In this document: positions 33,525 through 44,375 of the stretch, piece after piece
Layout: every line of letters begins with the position of its first letter
Numbering within the stretch: position 1 is the stretch's first letter
The notes under the pieces: model-generated
What the model saw: the letters and a program-made list of their open reading frames with translations, nothing else
The model's database searches: none
Told to the model about the DNA's origin: nothing
DNA from: Tenodera sinensis
Taxonomy: Eukaryota > Arthropoda > Insecta > Mantodea > Mantidae
DNA length: 64,000 nucleotides
Reading direction: 5' to 3'
NCBI GenBank assembly: GCA_030765045.1
Contig: CM060967.1
Location: 20,978,284 to 21,042,283 of the forward strand
Translations under genes and position numbers: made by a program

Positions 33525-33670
33525 TCCCGCGGTAACGTATGAAGCTCGCTTTCGGAGGTCCGAGTTTCGATTCCGGTCGGGCCGGCCACACTGTTTTTTC
33601 CGATTTTCCCGGATGCTGGGGTGGTTCCCCTTCTAGCACGAATTTCCGGCCAATTTTCTATGCCCACCAT
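33525..33670 (+). mobile_element. tRNA-derived SINE
   Basis: ATCCCGCGGTAACGTATGAAG, GCTTTCGGAGGTCCGAGTTTC and GATTCC form a B-box-bearing head, followed by GGGCCGGCCACACTG and TTTTTTCCGATTTTCCCGG. The GGTCCGAG..TTCGATTCC box identifies a pol III-type origin. Confidence 0.6.
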
Positions 33671-34195
33671 TTTATTTGATCAGAGTTGAAGATAAAGTGA
33701 CGGCGGTTGGTGTATTTCTGCAGGACGGTCACATTCGTGGTCTGGAATATTTCTCCCTGGCGTTTGGTGGGAAACTGCCCCTCCCCCTCTTCCTGAGTGG
33801 TTATTGAAGGTCCTTCCGTCTGTCTAATCCTGACTCTTAGTTCAATAGTGTCCCAACCGTGATAAACATAAAAATGTAAACTTAGCATTTATGGAATCCA
33901 AAGAACACCAGAAATTACACATTTAATAATTCGGAAACACCAAATGTACTGTGACGCCGGCCGCGGCACACATCAAAGGACGGTTGGAGCTAAGCTACTT
34001 CACACCACATACCAGGCCGCTTGCGTAATGAGCGGTTATCCCCACTCCACTCCTTCAGTCGGAGGGACAGTCAGTATCTAGTGAAGGACACAAAAGGCGC
34101 TTCCATGGCAGTTTCTAAGTCATACCTTGAATGATTTGGGAATGTCCTCAGAAGACCTCTGTTCTGGATTATTTTTGCTTAAATGGTAAACAGTA

Positions 34196-34220
34196 AGAGA
34201 GAGAGAGAGAGGGGGGGGGC
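34196..34220. repeat. (GA)n plus poly-G microsatellite
   Basis: GAGA repeats merging into a run of G. Confidence 0.9.
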
Positions 34221-34560
34221 TTACTATATAAAAAATGTGGATTTTACTAAAACACACGATTTATGTCAAGTACTTTTTTCTTTAGAGTGAACCATTTTCG
34301 AGATATTCTTTATTATTTGTTTGAATTTTCTAATAGTTACACTTTTCTCAAACGAATGTGTTATTCGTTGTTTCATCTCTTGGCCTTGCAAAGAGAACCT
34401 AATTTCAAAGGCATCGCATAGCAACCAGCTCTTAAAACATTTCACTATCGCTTACAGCCCACTGTGTTCCTTATTCCTCTTGCACTTGCAAGAAAATTAG
34501 CAATAAAATAATTTCTGAAGATGCCTATGTTGATCAGAATGCAGTATATAGAGAAATAAG
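34221..34560 (+). mobile_element. Family A, right-half fragment
   Basis: TTAGAGTGAACCATTTTCGAG, GCATCGCATAGCAACC and AAGAAAATTAGCAATAA match the right half of full copies. Neither terminus is present. Confidence 0.6.
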
Positions 34561-34636
34561 CATTTAGAATAGTGTATATAAGAGTGAGTAGAGCTCTACA
34601 TATACCTATCTGCGAACAGTTTCTACAAATTGAATA

Positions 34637-34835
34637 TTAAAGGTCTGTATCGCAATATGTTACACGACGATCACTTGGTGTATCTTCTAAGGCTGGTCGA
34701 TTTTGTCGCCAAATATTGATAGACTTCTTAAACGTAAGCACTACCAAAGAAGTCACTAATGAACAAATGCGTATCGCATAAGAGTCGAAAGTGCCTTCGT
34801 AAATCAACTGCAAAATACATATCGCCAAACCACCA
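34637..34835 (-). CDS. Possible terminal exon of an unrecognised membrane protein
   Basis: A clear acceptor (TGCATTGTGTTGCAG at 34836) opens a phase-2 frame of 65 codons ending in TAA at 34639-34637. The peptide starts GGLAICILQLIYEG, has a hydrophobic stretch (about residues 10-37), then KKSINIWRQNRP and a polar tail ending CDTDL. A donor GAGG|GTAGGT lies about 76 bp upstream and would extend the frame by about 14 codons (RRLYTSDVQRG). Lack of repeats inside favours host sequence, but I recognise no family, and chance cannot be excluded. Confidence 0.3.
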
Positions 34836-35505
34836 CTGCAACACAATGCACAGCTGGGGGTTAAAGGGTGGCAAAGTCCGCGTCTAGTGGAAGGAGATAA
34901 ATCCAACCTACCCTCTTTGTACATCGCTGGTATATAATCTTCTCTTCACGGCTCAAGTAATGTGAGTTAAATGGCTTTTGCTTGAAGACTAAACCAGTTG
35001 CGAGGAATATTAAATATTCTATGCTGCTTCCTGAAGCCCATTTTCTATTCTCCGTAATGACTTACGGCTTGCGCTCTGCATATTTTGTTTTCTTGAGCGC
35101 TTTCTTTTGCCCATTAGAATTTAATTTAAAGCTCTTTTTGCGATGCTGAAAGGAATAATGCGCAAGCACATCTGTTTACGGGTATTACAGCCTTGGTACT
35201 TACCGAGTTTTTCAATGCCTTTGAAGTATTCAATTTGCAGTGCAGGATATCCTTCACTGCAATCGATTCGAGACCACTTTTTCGTAGTTAACCTGGGAGT
35301 TGCAACAACTTGTTAGTCATTAAGGAATCCTAAGAAATAACTGGTAACTACCCCAGCTCTATCAGTATTTGCTGTCATTAGATTTATTTTTGTAGTAAAA
35401 GTTTACTACAGAGTATGTACCTGGCACCACAATTGGCAGCGAAAAATAAGTTTACCTGTTGACAGAAATCTTCCCCAGGATGTCGTAAGTCACTTTCCTC
35501 TTTTT

Positions 35506-36356
35506 ACTTTCTCTACTGGTAAGTAGGGGAAGTATTGTATTCAACCCAAAAATTCGATGTCGAGATTTCACCGGAAATACATGTTTTGAGGCCCCTGAAT
35601 AAAAAAAGGCATTTTTAGAAAAAGGTCCGGTGTGTGTGTCAGTCAGTCTGTGGATAGCATAACTCAAAAACAAAAAGTCGGTTAAAAACCAAAGTTGGTA
35701 TTTCAGTTTAATGTCTTTCAAGGATGTGACACGAAGATTTTGAAGAAAATAGCCCCACCCTAAACTACCCTTTACATGGAAAAATTTTCGAAAATTTTGA
35801 TTTTCTTGAAAATGGCTCTAACGATTTTTATTAAAATGTCATATGTTTGAGATATTTTGATGACAAATGAAATGTATATCTTGAATTTTCTGGCTATAGC
35901 CCCTTTAGTCGTATTTACTCTGGACGACTTTTGCATAACTGATAAACCGTTAGAGATAGACAAAATCATACTATACAAAAAATGTAGATCTTGCTAAAAT
36001 ACACAATTTATGTCTCAATAAAGTTTCTTGTTGGGTGAACCATTTCGGAGATATTCCTTGTTATCTGTGTCAGTTTCGGAAAACTTAGAACTTTCGTGAA
36101 ATGGATCATCGTTGTTCATTTGTTATATGTTACGTGTGCAAAGAGAACGGAATCTCAAAGCCTTAAAAGGTTTGACTATCGCACAAAGCCTACTGTATTC
36201 CACTATTCCCCTTGCACCTACAAGGAAATAAGCAATAAGATAACTTGTACAAATGTTTATCTTAACTAACACGAAGAAGATATAGGAATAAGAGTTTGTA
36301 AGAATGATTCGTACAAGAGTAGAGAAAGTCATGTGAGTGCAACACATCCGATTTTT
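35506..36356 (+). mobile_element. Family A copy, complete, near-identical to 544-1390
   Basis: Runs from ACTTTCTCTACTGGTAAG to GTAGAGAAAGTCATGTGAG and TGCAACACATC. Almost collinear with 544-1390 across 840 bp. Immediately followed head-to-tail by another left end at 36363. Confidence 0.8.
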
Positions 36357-36362
36357 TACTTT

Positions 36363-36624
36363 ACTTTCTCTACCACTTTCCTATAGTAAGAAGTACCACC
36401 CAATAATTCGATAACCGAGATTTCATTGCAAATATACTTTTTGAGATTCCTGAAAAAAAAAAAAAAAAGCGTTTTTAGCCAAAAGGCCCGTGTGTTTGTG
36501 AAGAGCGTAACTCAAAAACGTAAAGTCAGTGAGATACCAAACTAGTGTTTGAGTTCAGCATCCTCCAACAATACGACACGAAGATTTTCAAGAAAACACC
36601 GCACGCCAAACTGCCCTCTCAAAG
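36363..36624 (+). mobile_element. Family A, left half
   Basis: ACTTTCTCTACCACTTTCC, AATTCGATAACCGAGATTTC and GACACGAAGATTTTCAAG match the left half of full copies. Stops at repeat F (36625). Confidence 0.7.
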
Positions 36625-36737
36625 CTTAAAATCGCACCGGGTGCAATCCAACGTGCAGCGGTTTCTTGCACCGTGCATCGTGCTGACTCGGTTAACTTCG
36701 GCTCAACTCGCGCGCTATAGAGCGAAGCGAGGAAGCG
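36625..36737 (+). repeat. GCACC-rich dispersed repeat F
   Basis: AGCTTAAAATCGCACCGG, GTGCAATCCAACGTGC and CTTGCACCGTGCATCG match 16410-16540. Sits exactly between two inverted family A halves. Confidence 0.6.
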
Positions 36738-37563
36738 TGTGTTGCACTCGCATGGCTTTCTCCACGCTTGTACTAACTGTTCTTATAAACTGTTATTCCT
36801 TTATCTTCTTAATGTTAGTCGAGATAAACATTTGCAGAAATTATCTTATTGCTAATTATCTTGTAGGTGCAAGGGGAATATGGGAATATAGTAGACTTTG
36901 AGCGATTGTCAAATATTTTAAAGATGGTCACCATATGAAGTCTTTGCACGGCCAAGAGATAAAAGTTGAACAACGATCTTCCATTTGAGAAAAGTTTAAA
37001 TATTGCAAAACTCACACAAATAACAGGGAATATCTCCGAAATGGTTCACTCCACAAAATACTGCATTTGGACATATCTTGTATGTTTTAACGAGACCTAC
37101 ATTTTTGGTATACTAAGATTTGGTCTAGCTTTTACGGTTTACCAATTATGCAAAAGTCATGAAGAGTAAACAGGACTACGTGGACTATAGCCAGAAAATT
37201 CAAAATATACATTTAATTTGCCATAAAAGTATCTTAAACATGTGGCATTTTAATCAAAATCGTTAGAGCCATTTTCGAGAAAATAAAAATTTTCTATGTA
37301 AAGGGTAGTTTAGGGTGTAGGAATTTTCTTCAAAATATTCGTGTCTCCTCCTTAAAAGATATTAAACTTAAATACCAACTTTGGTTTTTAGCTGACTTTT
37401 CGTTTTTGGGTTATGCTGTTTATAGACAGACACACACGAACCTTTTTCTGGAACTGCTTTTTTATTCAGGAGGCCTCAAAACATTTATTTCCGGTCAGGT
37501 CTCGACATCGAAATTTTTGGTCGAATACACTTCCCCTGCTTACTGTACGTAGAGGAAGTAAAA
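36738..37563 (-). mobile_element. Family A copy, complete
   Basis: Begins GTGTTGCACTCGCATGGC, TTTCTCC and ends in the hairpin end CTTACTGTACGTAGAGGAAGT. Opposite in orientation to the half at 36363. Confidence 0.75.
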
Positions 37564-38233
37564 ATAAATACAAGCATATAAGCACGAAAATATAACGCAG
37601 GCCTCCTAGGCCCCGTGGGACCAACGCAACGGTGTTCTACCAGGGAGCGCGCCTAACGGAGGGTTAATATTCTGTGGCCGTTTCAACTGGGCAGTATGAT
37701 TATCTCTGAACCGACTAAGATAAATTAACCTTCATGTTGCATATTTTTGGAAGTGACGTCATTCATCTCGGGAGTAATGGCTTCTTACCCACCTGTGTTA
37801 CCAGATTTCTTGCCAGATAAGTAGCTAGGTATGCAAATTATAATTGTACGTTTGGCAACGCTGGTGCAGTGACCACAAGAAGTCAAATACTGGGCGGAGT
37901 TGCTTGGCACATGCCCCATCGTGCTCAGAGGTCAAGATCAGGTATACTTGATTGCTCCCCTAGGTGGCCTGGCAGCTTGATGCACAGGGTTGCTTTTTAT
38001 TTTATCTTTCTGTCTTATTGACTCGTATCTCTTTCGTCGGAGAACCGCAATTAACCTTAATATCCATTCAACAAAGCCTGAGGTCAGCATAATCAATGTT
38101 GTATATCATATCAGAGTAAGGTCAGAGCAACATATTTGTGTTACATCCGAGAACTTTCATATCTCTATCTCTTTGATCACGGCTGTATGTTACGGTAATC
38201 GACGAGTAATGAAGTAATTAAGTTCTACAGCCA

Positions 38234-38239
38234 TTGTGT

Positions 38240-38283
<44 letters not shown>
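38234..38283. repeat. (TG)n microsatellite, left part
   Basis: TG dinucleotides on the left of the SINE at 38284; the matching TG/CG tract resumes at about 38516. Confidence 0.95.
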
Positions 38284-38286
<3 letters not shown>

Positions 38287-38515
38287 GTAGTGTCTAACGC
38301 CCGCTTTTACTACTACGGCACCGCAGGCGGTGACACTGATGACACATGGGATGAAGATGGAACACCGGTGGAATGAGATGGCGGGGGAAACCGGAGCACC
38401 CGGAGAAAACCCGCCCTGACGCCGCTTCGTCCACCACGAATACCACATGCGGGTCCCTGGGATCGAACCCGGGCCGCCTAGGTGGTAGGCGAGCGCGTTA
38501 ACCGCTCGGCGTGCG
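38284..38515 (-). mobile_element. tRNA-derived SINE, full length with tRNA-like head
   Basis: On the minus strand: GCCGAGCGGTTAACGCG (A box region), GGGTTCGATCCCAGG (B box), then the body ATGTGGTATTCGTGGTGGAC to the GCGGGCGTTAGACACTAC tail. The best-preserved member of the family. Inserted in a (TG)n tract. Confidence 0.85.
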
Positions 38516-38550
38516 TGCGCGCGCGCGTGTGTGTGTGTGTGTGTGTCTGT
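38516..38550. repeat. (CG/TG)n microsatellite, right part
   Basis: Resumption of the dinucleotide tract interrupted by the SINE. Confidence 0.9.
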
Positions 38551-39049
38551 AATCAGAAAATTAGAGGAGCGCGTGTAAACCAAAACTAAAAATAAATAGT
38601 GAAGCAGTGTAAATTTTTAACTCAGACGTCATGTTTTGAAGTACTGTTTAAAACTATAATGGAGTTCTAAAACTGTTAGGTTTTGTCTGAATAAATAATT
38701 GAAGCTGGAAAATATATGTGAACTTTGATTTATTCATTTATTAAGTTTTAAAAACCGTTTTAACCGTAATCTGTGGTAGAAAATTATTATGTGTTTTCTG
38801 AAACAAATACAAAGGAATGAGACATCTGAATGAACCATCTGTTGCAAAAGCAGTTATGTGGATTGAAGATAGCCATTTCATTCGCCTAATCTCCAAGATT
38901 CTCATGTCAGCTCTTCTGTCATCCATAGGTCTTGAACACGATATATACACACAGATAGGTTCAAGAGGCGCGACGGACAAGGGATAAGAAAATACAAGGT
39001 ACAAGATCGATATCTTGTCATATAACGTTAGTGCAGACGCAAATCTACT

Positions 39050-39400
39050 GCCAGAGACCTACAAAATGACGCAAAACCAGCCACTGGAGTGGTGATTTCT
39101 GATCAGATTAAGAAGCAGGCTGAGAATGCAGGGTTGAGATCTAGAATCCCCATTAAGCCCCTTGTTTGGCACATCAGCACAAGGAAGCCCGAAGGAGATT
39201 TGCTCAAAATCGGTCAACTGGTAGCTCCGTTAATGAACTGGCCTGCACAGTCCTACCTCAATCCGATTGATACCCTGGGATAAGCAGGAAAATCTGTTTG
39301 CAAGCGACCTGCTGTACCAGAGAACCTGGGAGAACTTGCAAATGCATTCACTGAAGAATGGGAGAAAATTCGACAAACTGCTCTAAGGAGGCTGGTGTGA
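39050..39400 (+). pseudogene. Tc1-like transposase, internally deleted
   Basis: N-terminal piece ENAGLRSRIPIKPLV (family: E-A-G-L-R-S-R-x-P) is fused by deletion to the C-terminal piece NWPAQSYLNPIDTLG (family: W-P-A-x-S-P-D-L-N-P-I-E), followed after a frame break by KSVCKRPAVPENLGELA and a WEKIRQTALRRL stretch. The DDE core between them is gone. Confidence 0.8.
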
Positions 39401-39419
39401 AGCATGCCATGCAGGTGTT

Positions 39420-40139
39420 ATGTAGTTATTTCGCTTATGGAGGACTCACTAAGTACTGAATGTTGAAATAACTATGGAAACATTGACTAATAAACAATGT
39501 AATCTAGTATTTCTACTTTGATTTGTTCATCAGCAACAATTTGATTGCATTTTCAATTCTGTGAAATAAAAGTTTGTTGGAATACCTATAATAATTTTAC
39601 ACAGTTCTTCAATCTATAATTATAAACTGCCAAACATTTCATTATATCAATATTAGTTTTGGGACATTGGTTTAAACATGTGTTCCTCTAATTTTTTGAG
39701 CTGTGTGTATATATTTTATTTGGCGTATAGTCAGTACAGAATTGGCCAGTCACTGGTCTGCAAGATATTATTTCTTAGCCCTGAAAAAAAATAATGGCTT
39801 TTTGTGTTGCTACAGTCATCTTGAATAATAAGCGAACAGTAGAATTTTTCCGTCACACACCATTTTTGGGAGTTGAGATACACATCCAAAGCACAGCCCA
39901 AATTTGTAGATCCATAAGTTTCCAACTATAGAAGTAAACTCCTTCAACAAAGTAAACAACCACAAAGGAGGGATTTTTGTAAATTCATCCTTTAAGGAGG
40001 GTAGAAGGGGGTTGGAATTTCATGATTTTTCGTAACAGACAGAACAATCAAATTGAGCACGGAGCATCAAAATCACAAAAACAGGTCAAAAACACATTAC
40101 TTATAGATAAAACCACACCTTGTAAAATTTATTTTGTTG
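39420..40139. other. No gene seen
   Basis: Probably the 3' flank of the Tc1 relic; AT-rich, no terminal inverted repeat recognised. Confidence 0.45.
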
Positions 40140-40459
40140 TGCTCTTTCTGTTACACTGCATGGGTGACATCTCTCTGTTTAGGCAGTGGTGGATTGAAGC
40201 AACTCATTGTTGCAGTGAACCACGAAAACTTTCTCCAAGTTTTCCGCCACAAACCAATGTCTATTGTGTCGAAACAACGCACGTTATCGGGAGAGCGATC
40301 TTTCAACGCACATGGACATAATCTTGCATATTTCATCAAAGGAATGTCACTGGAACACGCATTTTCAATTTCACCAACATCTGCTTCACCTTCCAAAACC
40401 TTGTCAATTTTACACAGTGTTAAACCCCAATTTTTTTCGAAGACGCTTTTAAATATCAC
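40140..40459 (-). pseudogene. hAT transposase C-terminal fragment (CGGBP1-like group)
   Basis: Reading the minus strand in two frames: KSVFEKNWGLTLCKIDKVLE, GEADVGEIENA and IPLMKYA, then after a frameshift CVERSLSR, a stop, ALFRHNRHWFVAENLEKVF and VVHCN. The C-V-E-R-S-x-S-x-Y-x-x-L and E-N-L-E-K-x-x-V-V-H-C-N words are the end of the hAT-related transposases behind CGGBP1-like genes. Dead copy. Confidence 0.75.
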
Positions 40460-41111
40460 TGTCGGACTTTTGAATTAATTTTTTTCTATCGAGAAAGTCT
40501 TGTACTTCATTAACTGTATCAGTTAACACGCTGGTTGTTTCCAGTTTTTTGATAGAGTGAAAGAAAAACTCAAATTTGTAGTTTAAAGTTAAGAAAAGTG
40601 TGAACAGGTAAGAAAAAGAAGAAACTGATATTAGAGAAGAATAATAACATTAAGTTAATCAGTACCTTCTTCATACATAAGAAGATTTGTGGAATTTTCG
40701 TTGTTTTATGAACAAGAAGTATACACATATCTTATGTCCACAATGAAATGTTGCGGATTACAATAAAACATCGTTTATCCGTATCAGATTTGTAGACATT
40801 TTTTGTTTAAATTTAATGTTCACATTAGATAATAAATTTAACTGTGATAGTAAGAACGCAACAATATGTATGTACGCCAAATATTAGCTTTTTAGTTTGA
40901 TTTAAAGTACGGTTCCTGCATAAATTGTACAATAAATTATGGTAATACTACTGTACTGCAATGTAAAATTGCACCTGTTGAGTTTAAGAAAGATTTAGTA
41001 GTGTGTCACACGGTGCTGACGCGGTATGTCACACCAGTTATAAATAGCGCCGGAAGAAAGCGTTGACCTTGATCTCTCCCTCAATCTCCTCAGTTTCCCT
41101 ACTGTTTTGAA

Positions 41112-41748
41112 ATGACATCAAAGCATCGGTCCGGGTGGCTCAGTTGGTTAGACTCTGGCATACTGATCCCAAGGTTGCGGGTTCAAGCCTGGCGCTAATG
41201 GATGGTTTTTAAGTGTGCTTTAAAACGACAGCACCATGCCAGCGACGCTGATGTAATCCTTTTGTTAAACAACAAAATAATGTTTAATGACATTAAAGCG
41301 AAAGAGGGTTGTGGTTTCAATAGATAAAAAGTTGGATGATATTAACTTAAATGATAAAGGAGAAACATTGAGGAGAATAGCTTCTGAATTGGGAGTTGCT
41401 GCACACCAGCTGACAAACATTATGACAGAACATCACTCCAAATGATAAAGCGTTTGCATGACCCTACTTCGTTCAAACGCCACACGTGTTTAAAACAGAA
41501 GACTGTGGATCAATTCTTTGATAAGAAATGATGTGATTTTATATGATTAAGTTGTTTATATATATCAATGTCTTGTAAACAACACATCTACTATGTGCTG
41601 TACAGAATTTTGTTACAAGGTATAGCTTTTTATCGTCTGCTTATTTCAGGTTTAGGAATTTTGTTTTGCTTACTACCCATATAATTACATGTTTGATTTT
41701 ACGGATTGCCTTTGGTCCCAGTTAGTCCGGATGAACAAGATTTGACTG
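41112..41748 (+). pseudogene. Pogo-type transposase relic split by a SINE
   Basis: ATGACATCAAAGC (41112-41124) continues after the SINE as KRKRVVVSIDKKLDDI, then ETLRRIASELGVAAHQLTNI, a CENP-B/Psq type helix-turn-helix. After a deletion the tail reads LKQKTVDQFFDKK and a stop (about 41490-41530). The right terminal repeat ends GATTTGACTG at 41748, before TA. The catalytic DDE core is missing, so this is an internally deleted element. Confidence 0.8.
41125..41285 (+). mobile_element. tRNA-derived SINE with a 14-bp target duplication
   Basis: A box GTGGCTCAGTTGG, B box GGGTTCAAGCC, tail TTAAACAACAAAATAATG. Target AATGACATCAAAGC (41111-41124) recurs as AATGACATTAAAGC at 41286-41299 with one change. 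The insertion falls right after the fourth codon of a pogo ORF. Confidence 0.9.
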
Positions 41749-42215
41749 TACATTGCATGAAGTTCATTTAAATGGACTAAAGGGACAGTACAGTTTGAAG
41801 TAGACGCTTGCTTGTGGAGGTTTTGGTCATTGGAACCCTATAAAATTAATAACGAACGTTCCACAACAATTCTTGCTTACGCACGAAGTCAGTACTTATT
41901 TATTTAGAGTCCACAATAGTTATACTTATTCATTTATATGCTACATGAGTTATTTTTACATATTGTAAGAAAATGGATACAGCGCTCTACCGGTGCTTCC
42001 ATCTACCTTCCAATCATGTAATCACGCACCTATATTCATAGCTTTAACGTGCCAGTCGCACAATGAAATTTAGAGGCTGGAAGATCAAGTCTTATCATCT
42101 CCTACACCAAAAAAAGTTTAAATAGTGGTGTAAAGTGCTGGGTACAACATAGATGTTTTGCACAGGTTTATTGGATGCATTCTGGAAATAAAAGGTTGAA
42201 AATAAGGACGTAGTA

Positions 42216-42343
42216 AAATATGATTTGAAGCTTTCCTGGCGACGAACATACTCAAGATGTTCTCGGTGTAGTGATGCATAGCCATCGACGTTTCGGGAGT
42301 GTACATCTCTCCCATCTTCAGGAAGCGCGAGAACATCTTGAGT
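42216..42343. mobile_element. Short retroposed unit with a 13-bp target duplication
   Basis: TAAGGACGTAGTA occurs at 42203-42215 and 42344-42356, bracketing 128 bp. The insert contains ACTCAAGATGTTCTCG and its inverted copy CGAGAACATCTTGAGT at its right edge, so it can form a hairpin. It also carries GACGTTTCGGGAGTGTAC. No tRNA boxes recognised. Confidence 0.7.
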
Positions 42344-42356
42344 AAGGACGTAGTAG

Positions 42357-44276
42357 TTTTTGAAAGTCGTGAGAAACCTAACATTTTTGCCAATATATGA
42401 ATTATAATTGCACAGATCGATCAAATGGTACATGTTTGTGTGTAAGGAGTTGCAAATCTGGGTATGGATAGTATGTTGAAAGCACTATAATTTTACCGAG
42501 TCCTTATAGTGAACAAATTCATATCCCGGTTGGCCAGATGATGCAGTGTTAGGAGTTCAAAGTAAGGTAAGGGTAGTTTCTTTAAACGGGGTACTATATG
42601 ATTAAAATAAACGTGGGGTGCGGTATGGAATATATGTATAAGGAAACCTCTTATTCTTGCCAGATCCTATGGTATAAAGTTGCACATTGTTTGTACCGAT
42701 AACGGTTTGGAATTCTACATCAGGGGTTAAAAATATAGGAAGATATTAAATTTTGGAAATTATAGGAGCATATAATTTTCACATCCTACAGCATTAAGTG
42801 TCCGTACAGCGAGGTCGTACAATGTGACCCCTTTATTTGGTGATTATTTGAGTTGAAAACCTTGTTATAGTCATTTTAATAATCTTGAGATACTTGGTAA
42901 CCATGGTATCCCTGAAGAGCGCAGTTATTTGCAATAAACAAATGTGGCTGATCAGAGTCCATATACCATAGAACAGAGATTAGTGACAGCGGTTTGGCTT
43001 CGTGAAATACGTAATGCTGGCGACACCTTAGAGAGAGTGAAGATTAAATTTCATGTTCGCTTTGGTGTGGAACCGCCAAGGAAAGTAACACTTTTGTGAT
43101 GGGGAAAAACTGCATTTGCGGGAGGCAAAAGTCACGCCAATCTGCTAACAACCAGGTCGTGAAGACCGCATAACTGGCCGGGAGGGATCGGGACCCTGAC
43201 CACGTACCACCCTCCAGTACTGCACCCCACCAATGACACCTGTAGTGGGCCAAGGTGGGGGACGCAGCGGCTGGGCGGTAAGGCTTGGCTCTTCATTGGC
43301 TGTTGTGCCGGGGCTTACTTTATTCTGCTAACAAAGCGCCGGTTTCCTGCTGACTGGTCCATATTTACATATCTCCACCGAACGGCTGGGAGGACATAGA
43401 TGGGTCACTTGAAAGGGGGGGGGGGCAACTGCCCCAAGTTACGAGAAGTAATTAGGGTACTGGTTATTATTTCCTGAGTGGACGGCTGTCAGAAACTACT
43501 GGACTGAAGCTAGAAAAGGCCCAATTTTGAGGAACACTTCAGAGATCTGTCGCACGCGATCACTGCGGCTATCGTCTCATTGTTCTCCATGCTCAGGTCG
43601 GGCATACCCATTTCTATAAAGCTAGGGCCTTTCAGAGCTCTGATTTTACCACCTTCCTACTTCATGGCTGCGGGTTGAGAGGCATGGCCACAAAATCCAG
43701 TCTGCTATGGCTGCAAAGGGTGTTGAATAAGGACTTGCATAACATTTATTCTGATGCCGTTCCTTCTCCTTGAGACTACTTTAGAAGCCTCACTCTTCCC
43801 TACGTACAGGATGAAATTAGGCACCAGGCCGCAAAATTTTGCGATAGCTAATCTTTCCGTCGAGACGCCCTCGTTAGTTCCCTTGAGGATTATAACCCTA
43901 GGCGACACCGGATTCCCCGCATGGCATGCGTGTATCTTCGGTAACAAGGGAGCAAATCCATAAACAACCCAAGCTGAATTCACGTACAGTCCTTACAAGA
44001 AATGTTTGGACATGCAATAGCAACAACATACATTTTGGTAAACGCATCGCACCACATCAGCTGTGCAGAAGGGCCGTGACACCCTGAGCAGTAGGCATCA
44101 AGGAGCTCTTTTCACTCACCCAACCTCAAATTCAACCGTCCTGCAACCATCATCCCATCTAACAACTTAAATCCATCACGGGTAGGTATACTTAGAACCA
44201 GACATTGGAATTCTTAAGCACTAAACTTCAAGTTATCTACATTGAAACCATTTATCACTGTAAAGCTGGTCCAGAC
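42357..44276. other. No gene recognised; GC-richer unclassified stretch
   Basis: The 43,020-43,990 part is GC-richer than its surroundings and has a 92-codon open frame on the minus strand (43705-43983) with no domain I know. Probably an old retroelement interior, but I cannot support that. Confidence 0.35.
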
Positions 44277-44375
44277 CGATGATGTGCTTTAAAGCGTATG
44301 TCAGTAGATTTACTGGCATGGTTCCGGCGGCGTTGATATGATCCTGGCATTTGGCAGCGTCGTTAACAAACAAAA
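44277..44375 (+). mobile_element. SINE tail, same family as 41125
   Basis: TGTGCTTTAAAGCG, GGCATGGTTCCGGCGGCG, GTTGATATGATCC and TTAACAAACAAAATGTTT parallel the body and tail of the 41125-41285 SINE. The tRNA head is absent or unrecognisable. Confidence 0.6.

Noticed and set aside
38284..38515. Candidate real tRNA gene
   Set aside because: It has A- and B-box words but is followed by the SINE body repeated elsewhere; no clean acceptor stem pairing or anticodon loop could be drawn.
43705..43983. 92-codon minus-strand frame
   Set aside because: Open and not obviously repetitive, but no domain, splice support or homologue known to me.
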